A DNA stretch of 64,000 nucleotides from Burkholderia sp. Bp8963 (GTDB lineage: Bacteria > Pseudomonadota > Gammaproteobacteria > Burkholderiales > Burkholderiaceae), in the NCBI RefSeq assembly GCF_003854275.1, contig NZ_QTQP01000003.1:186001-250000 (forward strand), written 5' to 3'. The notes under the pieces were generated by a model, which was not told the origin of the DNA, made no database searches, and worked only from the letters and a program-made list of their open reading frames with translations. Shown here piece after piece: positions 44,468 to 52,440 of this stretch (its first letter is position 1; every line of letters starts with the position of its first letter). Position numbers and translations under genes: made by a program.

Positions 44468-45341
44468 TCCGGTTGCGATCGGAGTCGGTACGCGCGAGAT
44501 CGTCGTCGGAGTCCGCGCGCCCGGACTGTGGCACCCGCGCAAGTACCTGCCCGCCGCCGATCCGGTCAGCATCGCCATCCCCGACGAGCAGTTCGGCAGC
44601 GAAGCGGGCGTGCTCGATGCCCTGCGCGCAGCGCTTGCCACCCAGCCCGGCACCGCTGCCGCCGACGCGCAGACGAGCGCGGCGAAGCCGCTCAAGCGCA
44701 GCGCGCACATCGTGCTCGACGATTTCTGGTGCCACCACGCGATACTGCGCGGCGACTTCCGCACGCTGCGCATGCGCGAGCTCGAAGAAGTCGCGCATGC
44801 GCATTTCTCCGACACGTACGGAATCGACGGTGCATCGCTGGTCGTGCGCTTCTGCGTGCAACATGGCGGCCGCGCGCTGTTTGCGAGCGCGATGTCGCGC
44901 ACGCTGCATGACGGCGTGCACGACCTGGGCGCATCCGGAGACGTCCGCATCCGCAGCTTGAGAGCGTGTCTTCCGGAGATGCTGAATCGCGTCGCGGTGA
45001 ACACCGACGGCGATGCGCTGCTGCTGTTCGTCGCCGACGAGCTGCTGCAGGCCGTGATGATCGAACGCGGCGGCTGGGCCGCTTATGACGCGCAGCGCCT
45101 CTTTCCCGGCGATGCGAGCGACGCGTCGCGGCTCGCCGAACTCGCGGAGCAGCTGTTCGAACGTTCGGCGACGCGCTCGGGCCTCAAGCGCGAAGACTGC
45201 AAGGTCTATCTGTGCGGAATCGACGCGGATTCCGCGCCGTTCGAAGCGCTGCTCGAAGCTCGATTTGCGGCCGCGATACGGCCTGCCATGCCGGCGAACG
45301 ACGGTTCACCCGCGCGTCGGCTGATGGAGTACGCGCAATGA
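44448..45341 (+). CDS. PilM/GspL-like cytoplasmic component
   Basis: A 297-residue protein without a membrane segment, overlapping gspE by 20 bases. GAGGAG lies before GTG 44448. VAIGVGTREIVVGV at the N-terminus resembles the first strand of actin-like folds in PilM and GspL. By position between GspE and the PilN/O-like genes it should be the cytoplasmic link of the platform. Homology is weak, so the role rests mainly on context. Confidence 0.6.
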   Translation: MSRWSNSPVAIGVGTREIVVGVRAPGLWHPRKYLPAADPVSIAIPDEQFGSEAGVLDALRAALATQPGTAAADAQTSAAKPLKRSAHIVLDDFWCHHAILRGDFRTLRMRELEEVAHAHFSDTYGIDGASLVVRFCVQHGGRALFASAMSRTLHDGVHDLGASGDVRIRSLRACLPEMLNRVAVNTDGDALLLFVADELLQAVMIERGGWAAYDAQRLFPGDASDASRLAELAEQLFERSATRSGLKREDCKVYLCGIDADSAPFEALLEARFAAAIRPAMPANDGSPARRLMEYAQ

Positions 45342-45868
45342 TGCGAAGCCTCGAAATCGACTTTTGCCGGCACCGCGCCCGCACCGGGACGAGCGGCCTG
45401 ATCCTGCTGGGCGCGGCCGCGCTGCTGCTGGCCGTGTGCGGTGCACGGCTGTGGCATGCGTACGCGGAAAACGGGCGCATCCACGCGGAAGTGGAGGCCG
45501 TCCGGCACCGGACGCTCGCGCAGCGGCATGTCGTGAAGCCGCCGCCGACGCCGGCCGCAAAGCTGGCGGAAAAGCAGACCCAGGCGGTTCTGCGCGAACT
45601 GACCGTGCCGTGGCAGGAGCTCTTTTCGATCGTCGAGGACTACCCGGACCATGACGTTGCGCTGATCGGCATCGACCAGAACCCGGCGCAGGCCCAGATC
45701 CGCATCACGGCCGAAGCGAAGGATCTCGACGCGATGATCGCGTACCTGAAGTATCTGCAGACGAGCGTGCTGCTGCGCGAAGCGGCGCTCAACGGTCACA
45801 TCGTCGAGAACAACGTGCCGGGCAAGCCCGTGCGGTTCCAGGTCACGGCCGTCTGGAGAAAATCATGA
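45338..45868 (+). CDS. PilN-like inner-membrane platform protein
   Basis: A 176-residue protein with one membrane segment near residues 20-38 (GLILLGAAALLLAVCGA) and a periplasmic coil followed by a small alpha/beta domain, the topology of PilN or the C-terminal half of GspL. Its start overlaps the preceding stop. Two consecutive ATG codons (45338 and 45341) are available. Confidence 0.65.
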   Translation: MMRSLEIDFCRHRARTGTSGLILLGAAALLLAVCGARLWHAYAENGRIHAEVEAVRHRTLAQRHVVKPPPTPAAKLAEKQTQAVLRELTVPWQELFSIVEDYPDHDVALIGIDQNPAQAQIRITAEAKDLDAMIAYLKYLQTSVLLREAALNGHIVENNVPGKPVRFQVTAVWRKS

Positions 45869-46431
45869 AAGCGGATTGGTTGCGGGACAGGCTGCTCACG
45901 CTGGGTTTCGAGTTGCGGCGCGCTTTCGGTCTGCCGGGATTCGCCGGCGTACTGATGATCGGTGCAGCGGCGATCGTGTACACGGCGATCGCCAGCCTGG
46001 AAGCCGATACCCGCGCACTGCAGGATCCTGTCGGGCTCGTGCGCGCGATGCACAGCCATCGTCCGGTCGGCGAGCGCAGCGCGGCAGCGGATGCGGTGGC
46101 GCTCGACGCGCTGCCCGACCTGTTCCCGCGCTTCTCGCAGAGCGCGGACGACATCGCATCGATCTTCGCGCAGGCGCGCGACAGCCATCTGACGCTCGGC
46201 TCCGCCGAGTACCTGGTGACGACCGATTCCGGCGCGCGCTTCGCGCGCTATCAGGTGCTGCTGCCCGTCAAGGACCAGTACGGCGCAATCCGGCATTTTC
46301 TTGCGTCGGTGCTCAACAACGTGCCGAACGCGGCGCTGCAGGAAATCCACGTCGAGCGCCCCGCCGTGGGCAGCGACATCCTCGACGCGCGCGTGCGTTT
46401 CGAGCTCATCTACCGGAGCGCGCAGCCATGA
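45865..46431 (+). CDS. PilO/GspM-like inner-membrane platform protein
   Basis: A 188-residue single-pass membrane protein (GVLMIGAAAIVYTAIA near residues 29-44) with a periplasmic ferredoxin-like region (QVLLPVKDQYGAIRHFLASV). Topology and position after the PilN-like gene indicate the PilO/GspM role. Start and stop both overlap neighbours by four bases. Confidence 0.65.
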   Translation: MKADWLRDRLLTLGFELRRAFGLPGFAGVLMIGAAAIVYTAIASLEADTRALQDPVGLVRAMHSHRPVGERSAAADAVALDALPDLFPRFSQSADDIASIFAQARDSHLTLGSAEYLVTTDSGARFARYQVLLPVKDQYGAIRHFLASVLNNVPNAALQEIHVERPAVGSDILDARVRFELIYRSAQP

Positions 46432-47042
46432 ATGCCTCCGCCATCAAGCCCGCTTCGCGCCGGCAGATCGCGCTGGCGCTGGGTTGCATCGTCGCTGCCG
46501 GCGCCGGCTATTGCGTGCTGGTCGCGGCGACGCGGGGGCCGGCGCCTGTCTCGGCCTACGCCGCCATGCATCGCGACGGCGCGCGCACACCGACGCCCCG
46601 GGGGGCCACGCACGCCGCGGCGGCCGCGCCCGCGTCGCAACCGGCATCGTCCGGCACGGCGGCGTCGGCGGCAGAGGTGGCAGCGCCGCAAGAAAAGCTC
46701 GCCGCATTGCGTGCGCCGGTTGCCGTCGAAGCGGCGCACGACCCGTTCACCGCTTCGTCATGGCTGCCGCCGCCGCCCGTCGTGGTGCCGACGCTTCCCG
46801 AAACGCGTCCGGCGCCGCCGTCGGCGCCACCGGTGCCGTTCGCCTACGTCGGCGAACTCGATGCCAAGGCGGCGAAGCCGCAAGTATTTCTCAGTAACGG
46901 CGAACAGTTGCTGATCGTTTCGCCCGGCGACGTGATCGACGGCCAGTATCGCGTCGAGTCCGTTTCGGAGTCGAACGTGGTGCTCACCTATCTGCCGCTG
47001 AACCAGATCCAGGTGGTGTCCATTCCAGGGGAAGGAAAGTGA
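46428..47042 (+). CDS. PilP/GspC-like periplasmic linker protein
   Basis: A 204-residue protein with an N-terminal membrane anchor, an Ala/Pro-rich linker and a C-terminal beta domain (PFAYVGELDAKAAKPQVFL and VSPGDVIDGQYRVESV) like the homology region of GspC or PilP. It should connect the inner-membrane platform to the secretin encoded next. Confidence 0.7.
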   Translation: MNASAIKPASRRQIALALGCIVAAGAGYCVLVAATRGPAPVSAYAAMHRDGARTPTPRGATHAAAAAPASQPASSGTAASAAEVAAPQEKLAALRAPVAVEAAHDPFTASSWLPPPPVVVPTLPETRPAPPSAPPVPFAYVGELDAKAAKPQVFLSNGEQLLIVSPGDVIDGQYRVESVSESNVVLTYLPLNQIQVVSIPGEGK

Positions 47043-49393
47043 TGAAAACCTCACGCACACGGGGTGCGCGCCGCGACGGCAATAGCGGCCCATCGACACG
47101 CCTGTCGCCTGCCACCCCGATCGATCCCCGGCGCACGCCGCCAGGCCGGACCACGACGAAACGCGCGCTGGCGGTCGCCGTGGCCGTGCTCGCCTGCGGC
47201 GGCTGCGCACACGTGCCGAACGTTCAAGACGATCCGACCAACGCGCAGGTGAAGATCGACGCGATGCACAATCGCGACACCGACGTCAACCAGCTCCTCG
47301 ACAACGCCGACAAGTTCCGTCAGGAGAACCAGTTCGATGACGCGGCCCGGTCCGTCTATATGGCGACCGAGCTCGATCCGACCAGCGAGCGCGCACGCAA
47401 GGTCGGCGCGATGATCGAGCAGGACCGCAAGCATCTGGCGATCCTGCAGGAAGCCGACCGCATGATGAAGCGCGGCTCGTACGCGCAGGCGGCCGATCGC
47501 GTGCACCGCGTGCTGGCCGAGGATCCGGCCAATGCGATGGCGTTGCGGATGCAACGGGAACTCGACGAAAAACGCCGCCAACAGCACGCGGAAAAGGACG
47601 ACAAGCTCGCCGCTTCGTCGATCATGCGCACGCCGGTGTCGCTGCAGTTCCGCGACGCGAACGTGCGGATGGTGTTCGAAGCGCTGTCGCGCACGTCGGG
47701 ACTGAACGTCATTTTCGACCGCGACGTGCGGGCCGACCTGAAGACGACGATCTTCGTGCAGAACGCGTCGCTGCAGGACACGGTCGACATGATCCTGTTG
47801 CAGAACCAGCTCGACAAGAAGCAGATGAACGCGAACACGCTGTTCATCTACCCGGCGACCCCCGCGAAGGAGCTCGAGTATCAGGAGCTCAAGGTGCGCA
47901 CGTTCCAGTTGTCGAACGTCGATGCGAAGCAGATCCAGTCGCTGCTGAAGAGCCTGCTGAAGTTGAAGGAGGTCGTGATCGACGAGCGCGCGAACACCGT
48001 GACGATCCGCGGCACGCCGGACATGATCAAGGTCGCCGACGAGATGATCGCCGCGCAGGACCTGCCGGAGCCGGAGGTGATGCTCGAAGTCGAGGTGCTG
48101 GAGGTGTCGCACGATCGGATGTCGCAGCTCGGGATCAACTGGCCCAACTCGTTCACGGTGTCGACCCCGAGTTCGACCGATACATGGGGCGCGCTGCACC
48201 ATCTGCCGGTCAATGCGCTGAATGTCAGCGGCCTCTCGGCCACCGCCGATTTCAAGCTCACGGATACCGACGCGAACCTGCTCGCAAGCCCGCGCATCCG
48301 CACGCGCAACAAGGAGAAGGCGCGCATCATGATCGGCGACAAGGTGCCGGTGATTTCGAGCTCGAGCACGCCGAGCACGAGCGGCCCGTCGTTCACGCAG
48401 ATGATTCAGTACCTCGACGTCGGTATCAAGCTCGAAGTCGAGCCGCAGGTCTATCGTGACGGTGACGTGGGCATCAAGATGAATCTCGAAGTCAGCAACA
48501 TCACCAATACGATCTCGAGCGGCAATTCGCAAGGCCTGAGTTCCCTCGCGTATCAGATCGGTACGCGCAGCGCGTCGACGAGCCTGCGCCTTCGGGATGG
48601 TGAAACCCAGATCATGGGCGGACTGATCTCGGACGAGGACCGCCGCAACGCGAACAAGGTGCCGGGCCTCGGTCAGCTGCCGTTGCTCGGCCGGCTGTTC
48701 TCGGATCATGGAGGCGACCACAAGAAGACCGAGATCGTGCTGCAGATCACGCCGCACATCGTCCGGCCGCAGGTCGCCGCGGATGCGGACACGCAGGAAG
48801 TGTGGTCGGGCACCGACGTCAACGTGCACGCCGACGAATTGCGGCTCGATCCGGTGTCGCTGAACGCGGAAGCGCCCGCAGCACCGGACGCAGCCGCGAA
48901 GCCCAGGGTGAGGGCGGTGCCCGGCAGCGTGGGCGGTGGCACGTCGGGCGGCAGTGCGGCCCCGTCCCCGGCATTGGGCGCGGCGGCGCAACGTGCGCAG
49001 CCGTCGCCGGAGAACGGCGCGTTCGGGCAGTTGCCGCCGGCGCCTCGCACGACGCCGCCGCCCGAACCGTACGGCGGGCGTTTCTCGCGACAGCCGCCCG
49101 CGCTGCCCGCGCCCGCGGCGGGCGCGACGCCTGCGCAGGGGGCGGCGCCAGCGGGCAGCGCGCCGCAGGCGGCTGAAGCGGCGGGTAACGCGGCGGGTAG
49201 CGCGGCGGGTAACGAAGTGGAGCCGGCCCCCGGCACCAGCGTCACGCCGGTGGCGACGCCGCAGCCGGCCGCGCCTGCGGCAGCGGCGGCTGCCGCGGCA
49301 CCTGCTGCGGCTGCAGCGCCGCCGACGCTGCAGATGCCGGCGGGCGACATCCCGAGCGAAAACCCGCTTCACTCGATCCAGAACGGGAATTGA
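47042..49393 (+). CDS. gspD: Type II secretion outer-membrane secretin GspD, with TPR-like region and Ala/Pro tail
   Basis: A 783-residue secretin. A lipobox VLAC puts the acylated cysteine near 52, after an unusually long basic leader. Residues 75-185 look like TPR helices (RQENQFDDAARSVYMATELD, QAADRVHRVLAEDPANA). N-domains follow (RDANVRMVFEALSRTSGLNV), then the secretin core with VPGLGQLPLLGRLF and EIVLQITPHIV. The last 170 residues are Ala/Pro/Gly-rich and absent from standard GspD. ATG 47042 is preferred over GTG 47039 because of spacing from GAAGGA. Confidence 0.92.
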   Translation: MKTSRTRGARRDGNSGPSTRLSPATPIDPRRTPPGRTTTKRALAVAVAVLACGGCAHVPNVQDDPTNAQVKIDAMHNRDTDVNQLLDNADKFRQENQFDDAARSVYMATELDPTSERARKVGAMIEQDRKHLAILQEADRMMKRGSYAQAADRVHRVLAEDPANAMALRMQRELDEKRRQQHAEKDDKLAASSIMRTPVSLQFRDANVRMVFEALSRTSGLNVIFDRDVRADLKTTIFVQNASLQDTVDMILLQNQLDKKQMNANTLFIYPATPAKELEYQELKVRTFQLSNVDAKQIQSLLKSLLKLKEVVIDERANTVTIRGTPDMIKVADEMIAAQDLPEPEVMLEVEVLEVSHDRMSQLGINWPNSFTVSTPSSTDTWGALHHLPVNALNVSGLSATADFKLTDTDANLLASPRIRTRNKEKARIMIGDKVPVISSSSTPSTSGPSFTQMIQYLDVGIKLEVEPQVYRDGDVGIKMNLEVSNITNTISSGNSQGLSSLAYQIGTRSASTSLRLRDGETQIMGGLISDEDRRNANKVPGLGQLPLLGRLFSDHGGDHKKTEIVLQITPHIVRPQVAADADTQEVWSGTDVNVHADELRLDPVSLNAEAPAAPDAAAKPRVRAVPGSVGGGTSGGSAAPSPALGAAAQRAQPSPENGAFGQLPPAPRTTPPPEPYGGRFSRQPPALPAPAAGATPAQGAAPAGSAPQAAEAAGNAAGSAAGNEVEPAPGTSVTPVATPQPAAPAAAAAAAAPAAAAAPPTLQMPAGDIPSENPLHSIQNGN

Positions 49394-49396
49394 ACC

Positions 49397-49948
49397 GTGG
49401 CCACGCGGAACGGCACGACGCGCGTCGGCGGCACCGGTCGTCATGGCCGGCGCGGCCGGCGCGGCTTCACGCTGATCGAGATGGTGATCACGCTAGCGCT
49501 CGTGGGGATTCTTGCGCTCGCGATCATGCCGTTTTCCGAACTGATCGTGCAGCGGCAGAGGGAGCAGGAGTTGAGCGCCGCGTTGCGAGAGATCCGCACC
49601 GCAGTCGACGCGTACAAGGACGCGAGCGACGCGGGAAAGATCGACAAGGACGCGGAGGCATCCGGCTATCCGCCGTCGCTGACCGTGCTCGTCACGGGCG
49701 TGAAGGACGCGCGGGATCCGAAAGGCGGCCTGTTGATGTTCCTGCGCCGGGTGCCGCGCGATCCGTTCTTCGCGGGCGACCCGGATACGCCGGCCGAGGA
49801 CACCTGGGCCGTGCGCGCGTACGGAACGCCGCCGGATCAGGCGGCTGGCGACGTGTCCGGGAGCGCGGACGCCGGCAAGGACGTGTTCGACGTGACCTCG
49901 AAATCCGATCGCGTCGGCATCAACGGCATTCCGTACAAACAATGGTGA
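49397..49948 (+). CDS. Type II secretion pseudopilin (second)
   Basis: A 183-residue pseudopilin with cleavage site G23|F24-TLIEMVITLALVG and glutamate at +5. The N-terminal leader is Arg/Gly-rich. The globular part includes VPRDPFFAGDPDTPAEDTW, a GspG-like calcium-loop region. GTG 49397 follows the secretin stop by three bases. Confidence 0.85.
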   Translation: MATRNGTTRVGGTGRHGRRGRRGFTLIEMVITLALVGILALAIMPFSELIVQRQREQELSAALREIRTAVDAYKDASDAGKIDKDAEASGYPPSLTVLVTGVKDARDPKGGLLMFLRRVPRDPFFAGDPDTPAEDTWAVRAYGTPPDQAAGDVSGSADAGKDVFDVTSKSDRVGINGIPYKQW

Positions 49949-49957
49949 CCGTAGATC

Positions 49958-50356
49958 ATGAAACCCGCTCGCATGCGCAGGCCGCGCGGATTCACGCTGA
50001 TTGAAATCGTGGTCGTGATGGCCATCATCGGCCTGCTTCTGACGTTGGCGCTGCCACGTTACATGCATGCGATCGAGCGCGGGAAGGAGCAGGTGCGGCA
50101 GCAGAACGTCGCGGTGGTGCGCAACGCGATCGACCAATACTACGGCGACAACGGCGAGTACCCGGAAACGCTCGACGCACTGGTCGCGAAGCATTACTTG
50201 CGCGCGATCCCGCTCGATCCGGTGAACGGCGACGACAAATGGGCGGTGATCGCTTCGCCGGACGAGACCAAGCCGGGTGTCTACGACATTGCACCCGCGA
50301 GCAGCCCGCAGGGCGAGCCGCCGCATACGGTGGGAGCGGCGGGAGCGGCGAAATGA
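49958..50356 (+). CDS. Type II secretion pseudopilin (third)
   Basis: A 132-residue pseudopilin with a short leader and site G11|F12-TLIEIVVVMAIIG, glutamate at +5. The C-terminal part YYGDNGEYPETLDALV with IPLDPVNGD is of the GspG type. Three GspG-like pseudopilins in one operon are more than standard systems have. Confidence 0.87.
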   Translation: MKPARMRRPRGFTLIEIVVVMAIIGLLLTLALPRYMHAIERGKEQVRQQNVAVVRNAIDQYYGDNGEYPETLDALVAKHYLRAIPLDPVNGDDKWAVIASPDETKPGVYDIAPASSPQGEPPHTVGAAGAAK

Positions 50357-51009
50357 GCGATGCCAGCCGGGCTGCCTGCCGCATCGCGCGCGCAAAGGCG
50401 CATGCAAAAGTGCATGCACGGGCACATGCAATTCGCTGCCGCCCGCATGCCGCGCGTCAGCGCGGGCTCGTGCTGCTGGCGCTGCTGATCGCGCTGATGC
50501 TGATGTCGATCGCATTGTCCGGCGCGCTGGATGTGTGGGCGCTGCAACGGCGCCGCGAGCAGGAGAAGCAGTTGCTGTTCGTCGGCGACCAGTACCGGCG
50601 GGCGATCGTGCGCTACTACCAGCTGGGTCGCGCTTACCCACAGACAGTCGACGATCTGCTGGAAGATACCCGCACGCCGAAGCCGCTGCATCATCTGCGC
50701 CGCGCGTATCCGGATCCGCTCACCGGACGCAACGACTGGAGCTTCCTGTGGCGGGGCGATCGCTTTTATGGCATCTACAGCAGCTCGGATCTGGCGAGCG
50801 TCAAGCGCGCGGGATTCCCGCAGCGCTACTCGGATTTCGAGGGCGAGGAGACTTACAGGAAGTGGAAGTTCCTTTACCTCGCGCCCGGCCTGAGCTTGCC
50901 GGCCAGCGATGCGGTGGCGGCCGCGCCCGCTCAGGCGGCCAGCTTCCCGAGCTTGTCCGGGTTCGCGGGCGGATTCCTGCCGGGGCAGGCGCCGAGTGGC
51001 CTGCGTTGA
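50353..51009 (+). CDS. Atypical minor pseudopilin without Glu5
   Basis: A 218-residue protein overlapping the previous gene by four bases. The leader is rich in Ala, His and Arg, ending RQRG38|L39-VLLALLIALMLM. The +5 position is alanine instead of glutamate, as in tip pseudopilins of the GspK class. The rest (DVWALQRRREQEKQLLFVGD, AYPQTVDDLLED) resembles pseudopilin globular domains. A tip role is inferred from the missing glutamate. Confidence 0.75.
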   Translation: MSDASRAACRIARAKAHAKVHARAHAIRCRPHAARQRGLVLLALLIALMLMSIALSGALDVWALQRRREQEKQLLFVGDQYRRAIVRYYQLGRAYPQTVDDLLEDTRTPKPLHHLRRAYPDPLTGRNDWSFLWRGDRFYGIYSSSDLASVKRAGFPQRYSDFEGEETYRKWKFLYLAPGLSLPASDAVAAAPAQAASFPSLSGFAGGFLPGQAPSGLR

Positions 51010-52024
51010 CGGCTGGTCGGGCGATCTCGCCGACTGGCTCGGACTGAGCGTGCCCGAGCTCGACTGGCTCGCCGATCGCTGGCGGGTCGCGCCACGCAGC
51101 AGCGAAATGCCGCTGCATCACTACACGTACCGCGCGTTCGACAAGCGCGACGGCGGTTGCCGTCTCGTCGAGATTCCGAAAGGGCACCTGCGCGAAGCGC
51201 AACGCCACATCCTGCACGGATTGCTCGATCGCGTACCGCCGCATCACGCTGCGCACGGCTTTCGCAAAGGACGCGGCATCGTATCGTTCGCCGCACCGCA
51301 CGCAGATCGCGACGTCGTGATCCGCTTCGATCTCGCCGATTTCTTCGTGTCGATCCGTGCGGCGCGCATCCATGCGCTGTTCCGCACGCTCGGCTATCCG
51401 CTCGAAGTTGCAAGGGCGCTGACCGCGCTGTGCACCAACCGCGTGCCGTCGGCGCGGCTGCTGGCGCCCGACTTGCGCGACAGGCTCGACTGGTCCGGCC
51501 GTCAGCGCTATCGCAACCGGCATCTGCCGCAGGGCGCGCCGACGTCGCCCGCGCTCGCGAACCTGTGCGCATTCCGGCTCGACACGCGGCTTGCCGCGCT
51601 GGCGCGTTCGCTCGACGCGAGCTATACGCGCTATGCCGACGATCTCGCGTTTTCCGGTGGCGCTGTCCTGGCACGTACGGCCGACCGGTTGCCGGCCAGG
51701 GTCGGCGCGATCGCGCTCGAGGAGGGGTTCGCGCTGCAGTGGCGCAAGACGCGCGTGATGCGCCGAGGCGTGCGACAGCGGCTCGCGGGCGTCGTCGTCA
51801 ACCGGCACCCGAATCTTGCCCGCGACGAATTCGACACGCTGAAGGCGATGCTGACCAACTGCGTCCGGCACGGGCCGGCATCGCAGAACCGCGTCGCGCA
51901 TCCGGATTTTCGCTATCTCGCGGGACGTGTCGCGCACGCGACGATGCTAAACGACGCGCGCGGAGCGAAGCTGCAGGCGATCTTCGACAGGATCGTGTGG
52001 GATAAGGGTGACGGCACCGCGTGA
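50996..52024 (+). CDS. Retron-type reverse transcriptase at the end of the secretion operon
   Basis: A 342-residue RNA-directed DNA polymerase. Visible motifs: RLVEIPKGHLREAQRHIL, HGFRKGRGI, the first catalytic aspartate D112 in RFDLADFF, LPQGAPTSPALANL around 178-191, and Y213-A-D-D216 in RYADDLAFSG. FAAPH stands where retron enzymes have NAxxH, and LAGVVVN where many have VTG. QGAPTSP argues against a diversity-generating retroelement. GTG 50996 overlaps the pseudopilin gene by 14 bases, so no room exists for an upstream msr-msd RNA outside coding sequence. No maturase/endonuclease domain is seen. Its relation to secretion is unknown. Confidence 0.88.
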   Translation: MACVDGWSGDLADWLGLSVPELDWLADRWRVAPRSSEMPLHHYTYRAFDKRDGGCRLVEIPKGHLREAQRHILHGLLDRVPPHHAAHGFRKGRGIVSFAAPHADRDVVIRFDLADFFVSIRAARIHALFRTLGYPLEVARALTALCTNRVPSARLLAPDLRDRLDWSGRQRYRNRHLPQGAPTSPALANLCAFRLDTRLAALARSLDASYTRYADDLAFSGGAVLARTADRLPARVGAIALEEGFALQWRKTRVMRRGVRQRLAGVVVNRHPNLARDEFDTLKAMLTNCVRHGPASQNRVAHPDFRYLAGRVAHATMLNDARGAKLQAIFDRIVWDKGDGTA

Positions 52025-52110
52025 GCGGGCCAGGATCGGTATTTACCCTGAATAACTACGTAGTCATCCGAAATATATTCGAGCATGGTCTTTTGACCGA
52101 CGATGGAGGG

Positions 52111-52135
52111 GCGTTTCCAGCGATGCCGGAAACGC
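52111..52135 (+). repeat. Inverted repeat with 8-bp perfect stem
   Basis: GCGTTTCC (52111-52118) and GGAAACGC (52128-52135) pair perfectly around a 9-base loop, 87 bases after the reverse transcriptase stop codon. Confidence 0.6.
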
Positions 52136-52217
52136 AGGCTGGGCGGTTGAATGTCTGGTCATATGCGGGTCAGGCAAGAGCGGGTGCGTGTGGGGACGGT
52201 GAGTAAGCTCCCTGAGG

Positions 52218-52273
52218 GGTGTCGGCAACCTTCCTGCAAGCCAAAACCCGACACCTCGTTCCGGCACTTTTTT
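52218..52273 (+). terminator. Possible terminator: stem-loop followed by T-run
   Basis: GGTGTCGG (52218-52225) pairs with CCGACACC (52248-52255) across a 22-base loop; a run of six T lies at 52268-52273. The long loop and the distance to the T-run make it an imperfect intrinsic terminator. It could instead be part of a structured RNA. Confidence 0.35.
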
Positions 52274-52358
52274 CAGAAAAAAAAATATCTTTCGGGCAAT
52301 CGTTTGCGCCCAGCCGCCCGGCATTCAGTTAATTCATCACATGCCGATACCTTGAAGG

Positions 52359-52404
52359 CGTTCCTGATCGAAGCGGCATCGCCTCGCCGTTTCGATCAGG
52401 AACG
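52359..52404 (+). repeat. Strong 19-bp hairpin before the GGDEF-EAL gene
   Basis: CGTTCCTGATCGAAGCGGC (52359-52377) pairs with GCCGTTTCGATCAGGAACG (52386-52404), with one G-U wobble and an 8-base loop. It ends 36 bases before the TTG start of the next gene. There is no T-run after it. Confidence 0.75.
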
Positions 52405-52440
52405 GCATCAGCCAACGCGACGGATAGGGGAAGGAAGGTT

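Larger units (their letters stand above)
52025..52440. other. Structured non-coding region downstream of the reverse transcriptase
   Basis: About 416 bases with no convincing gene but three inverted repeats (52111-52135, 52218-52255, 52359-52404) and a T6/A9 tract at 52268-52285. It is AT-richer than its flanks at both ends. It may contain operon termination signals, a non-coding RNA, and the promoter of the GGDEF-EAL gene. Confidence 0.5.

Noticed and set aside
40978..51009. Type IV pilus operon
   Set aside because: There is no retraction ATPase or PilA-type pilin. Pseudopilin C-termini and gene order fit a type II secretion system with pilus-like platform genes better.
50996..52024. Diversity-generating retroelement
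   Set aside because: The enzyme has QGAPTSP rather than the SQ-type motif of that group, and I saw no template repeat or variable-protein repeat pair nearby.
50996..52024. Group II intron
   Set aside because: No maturase or endonuclease domain follows the polymerase, and no intron domain V-like hairpin with flanking exon was recognised.
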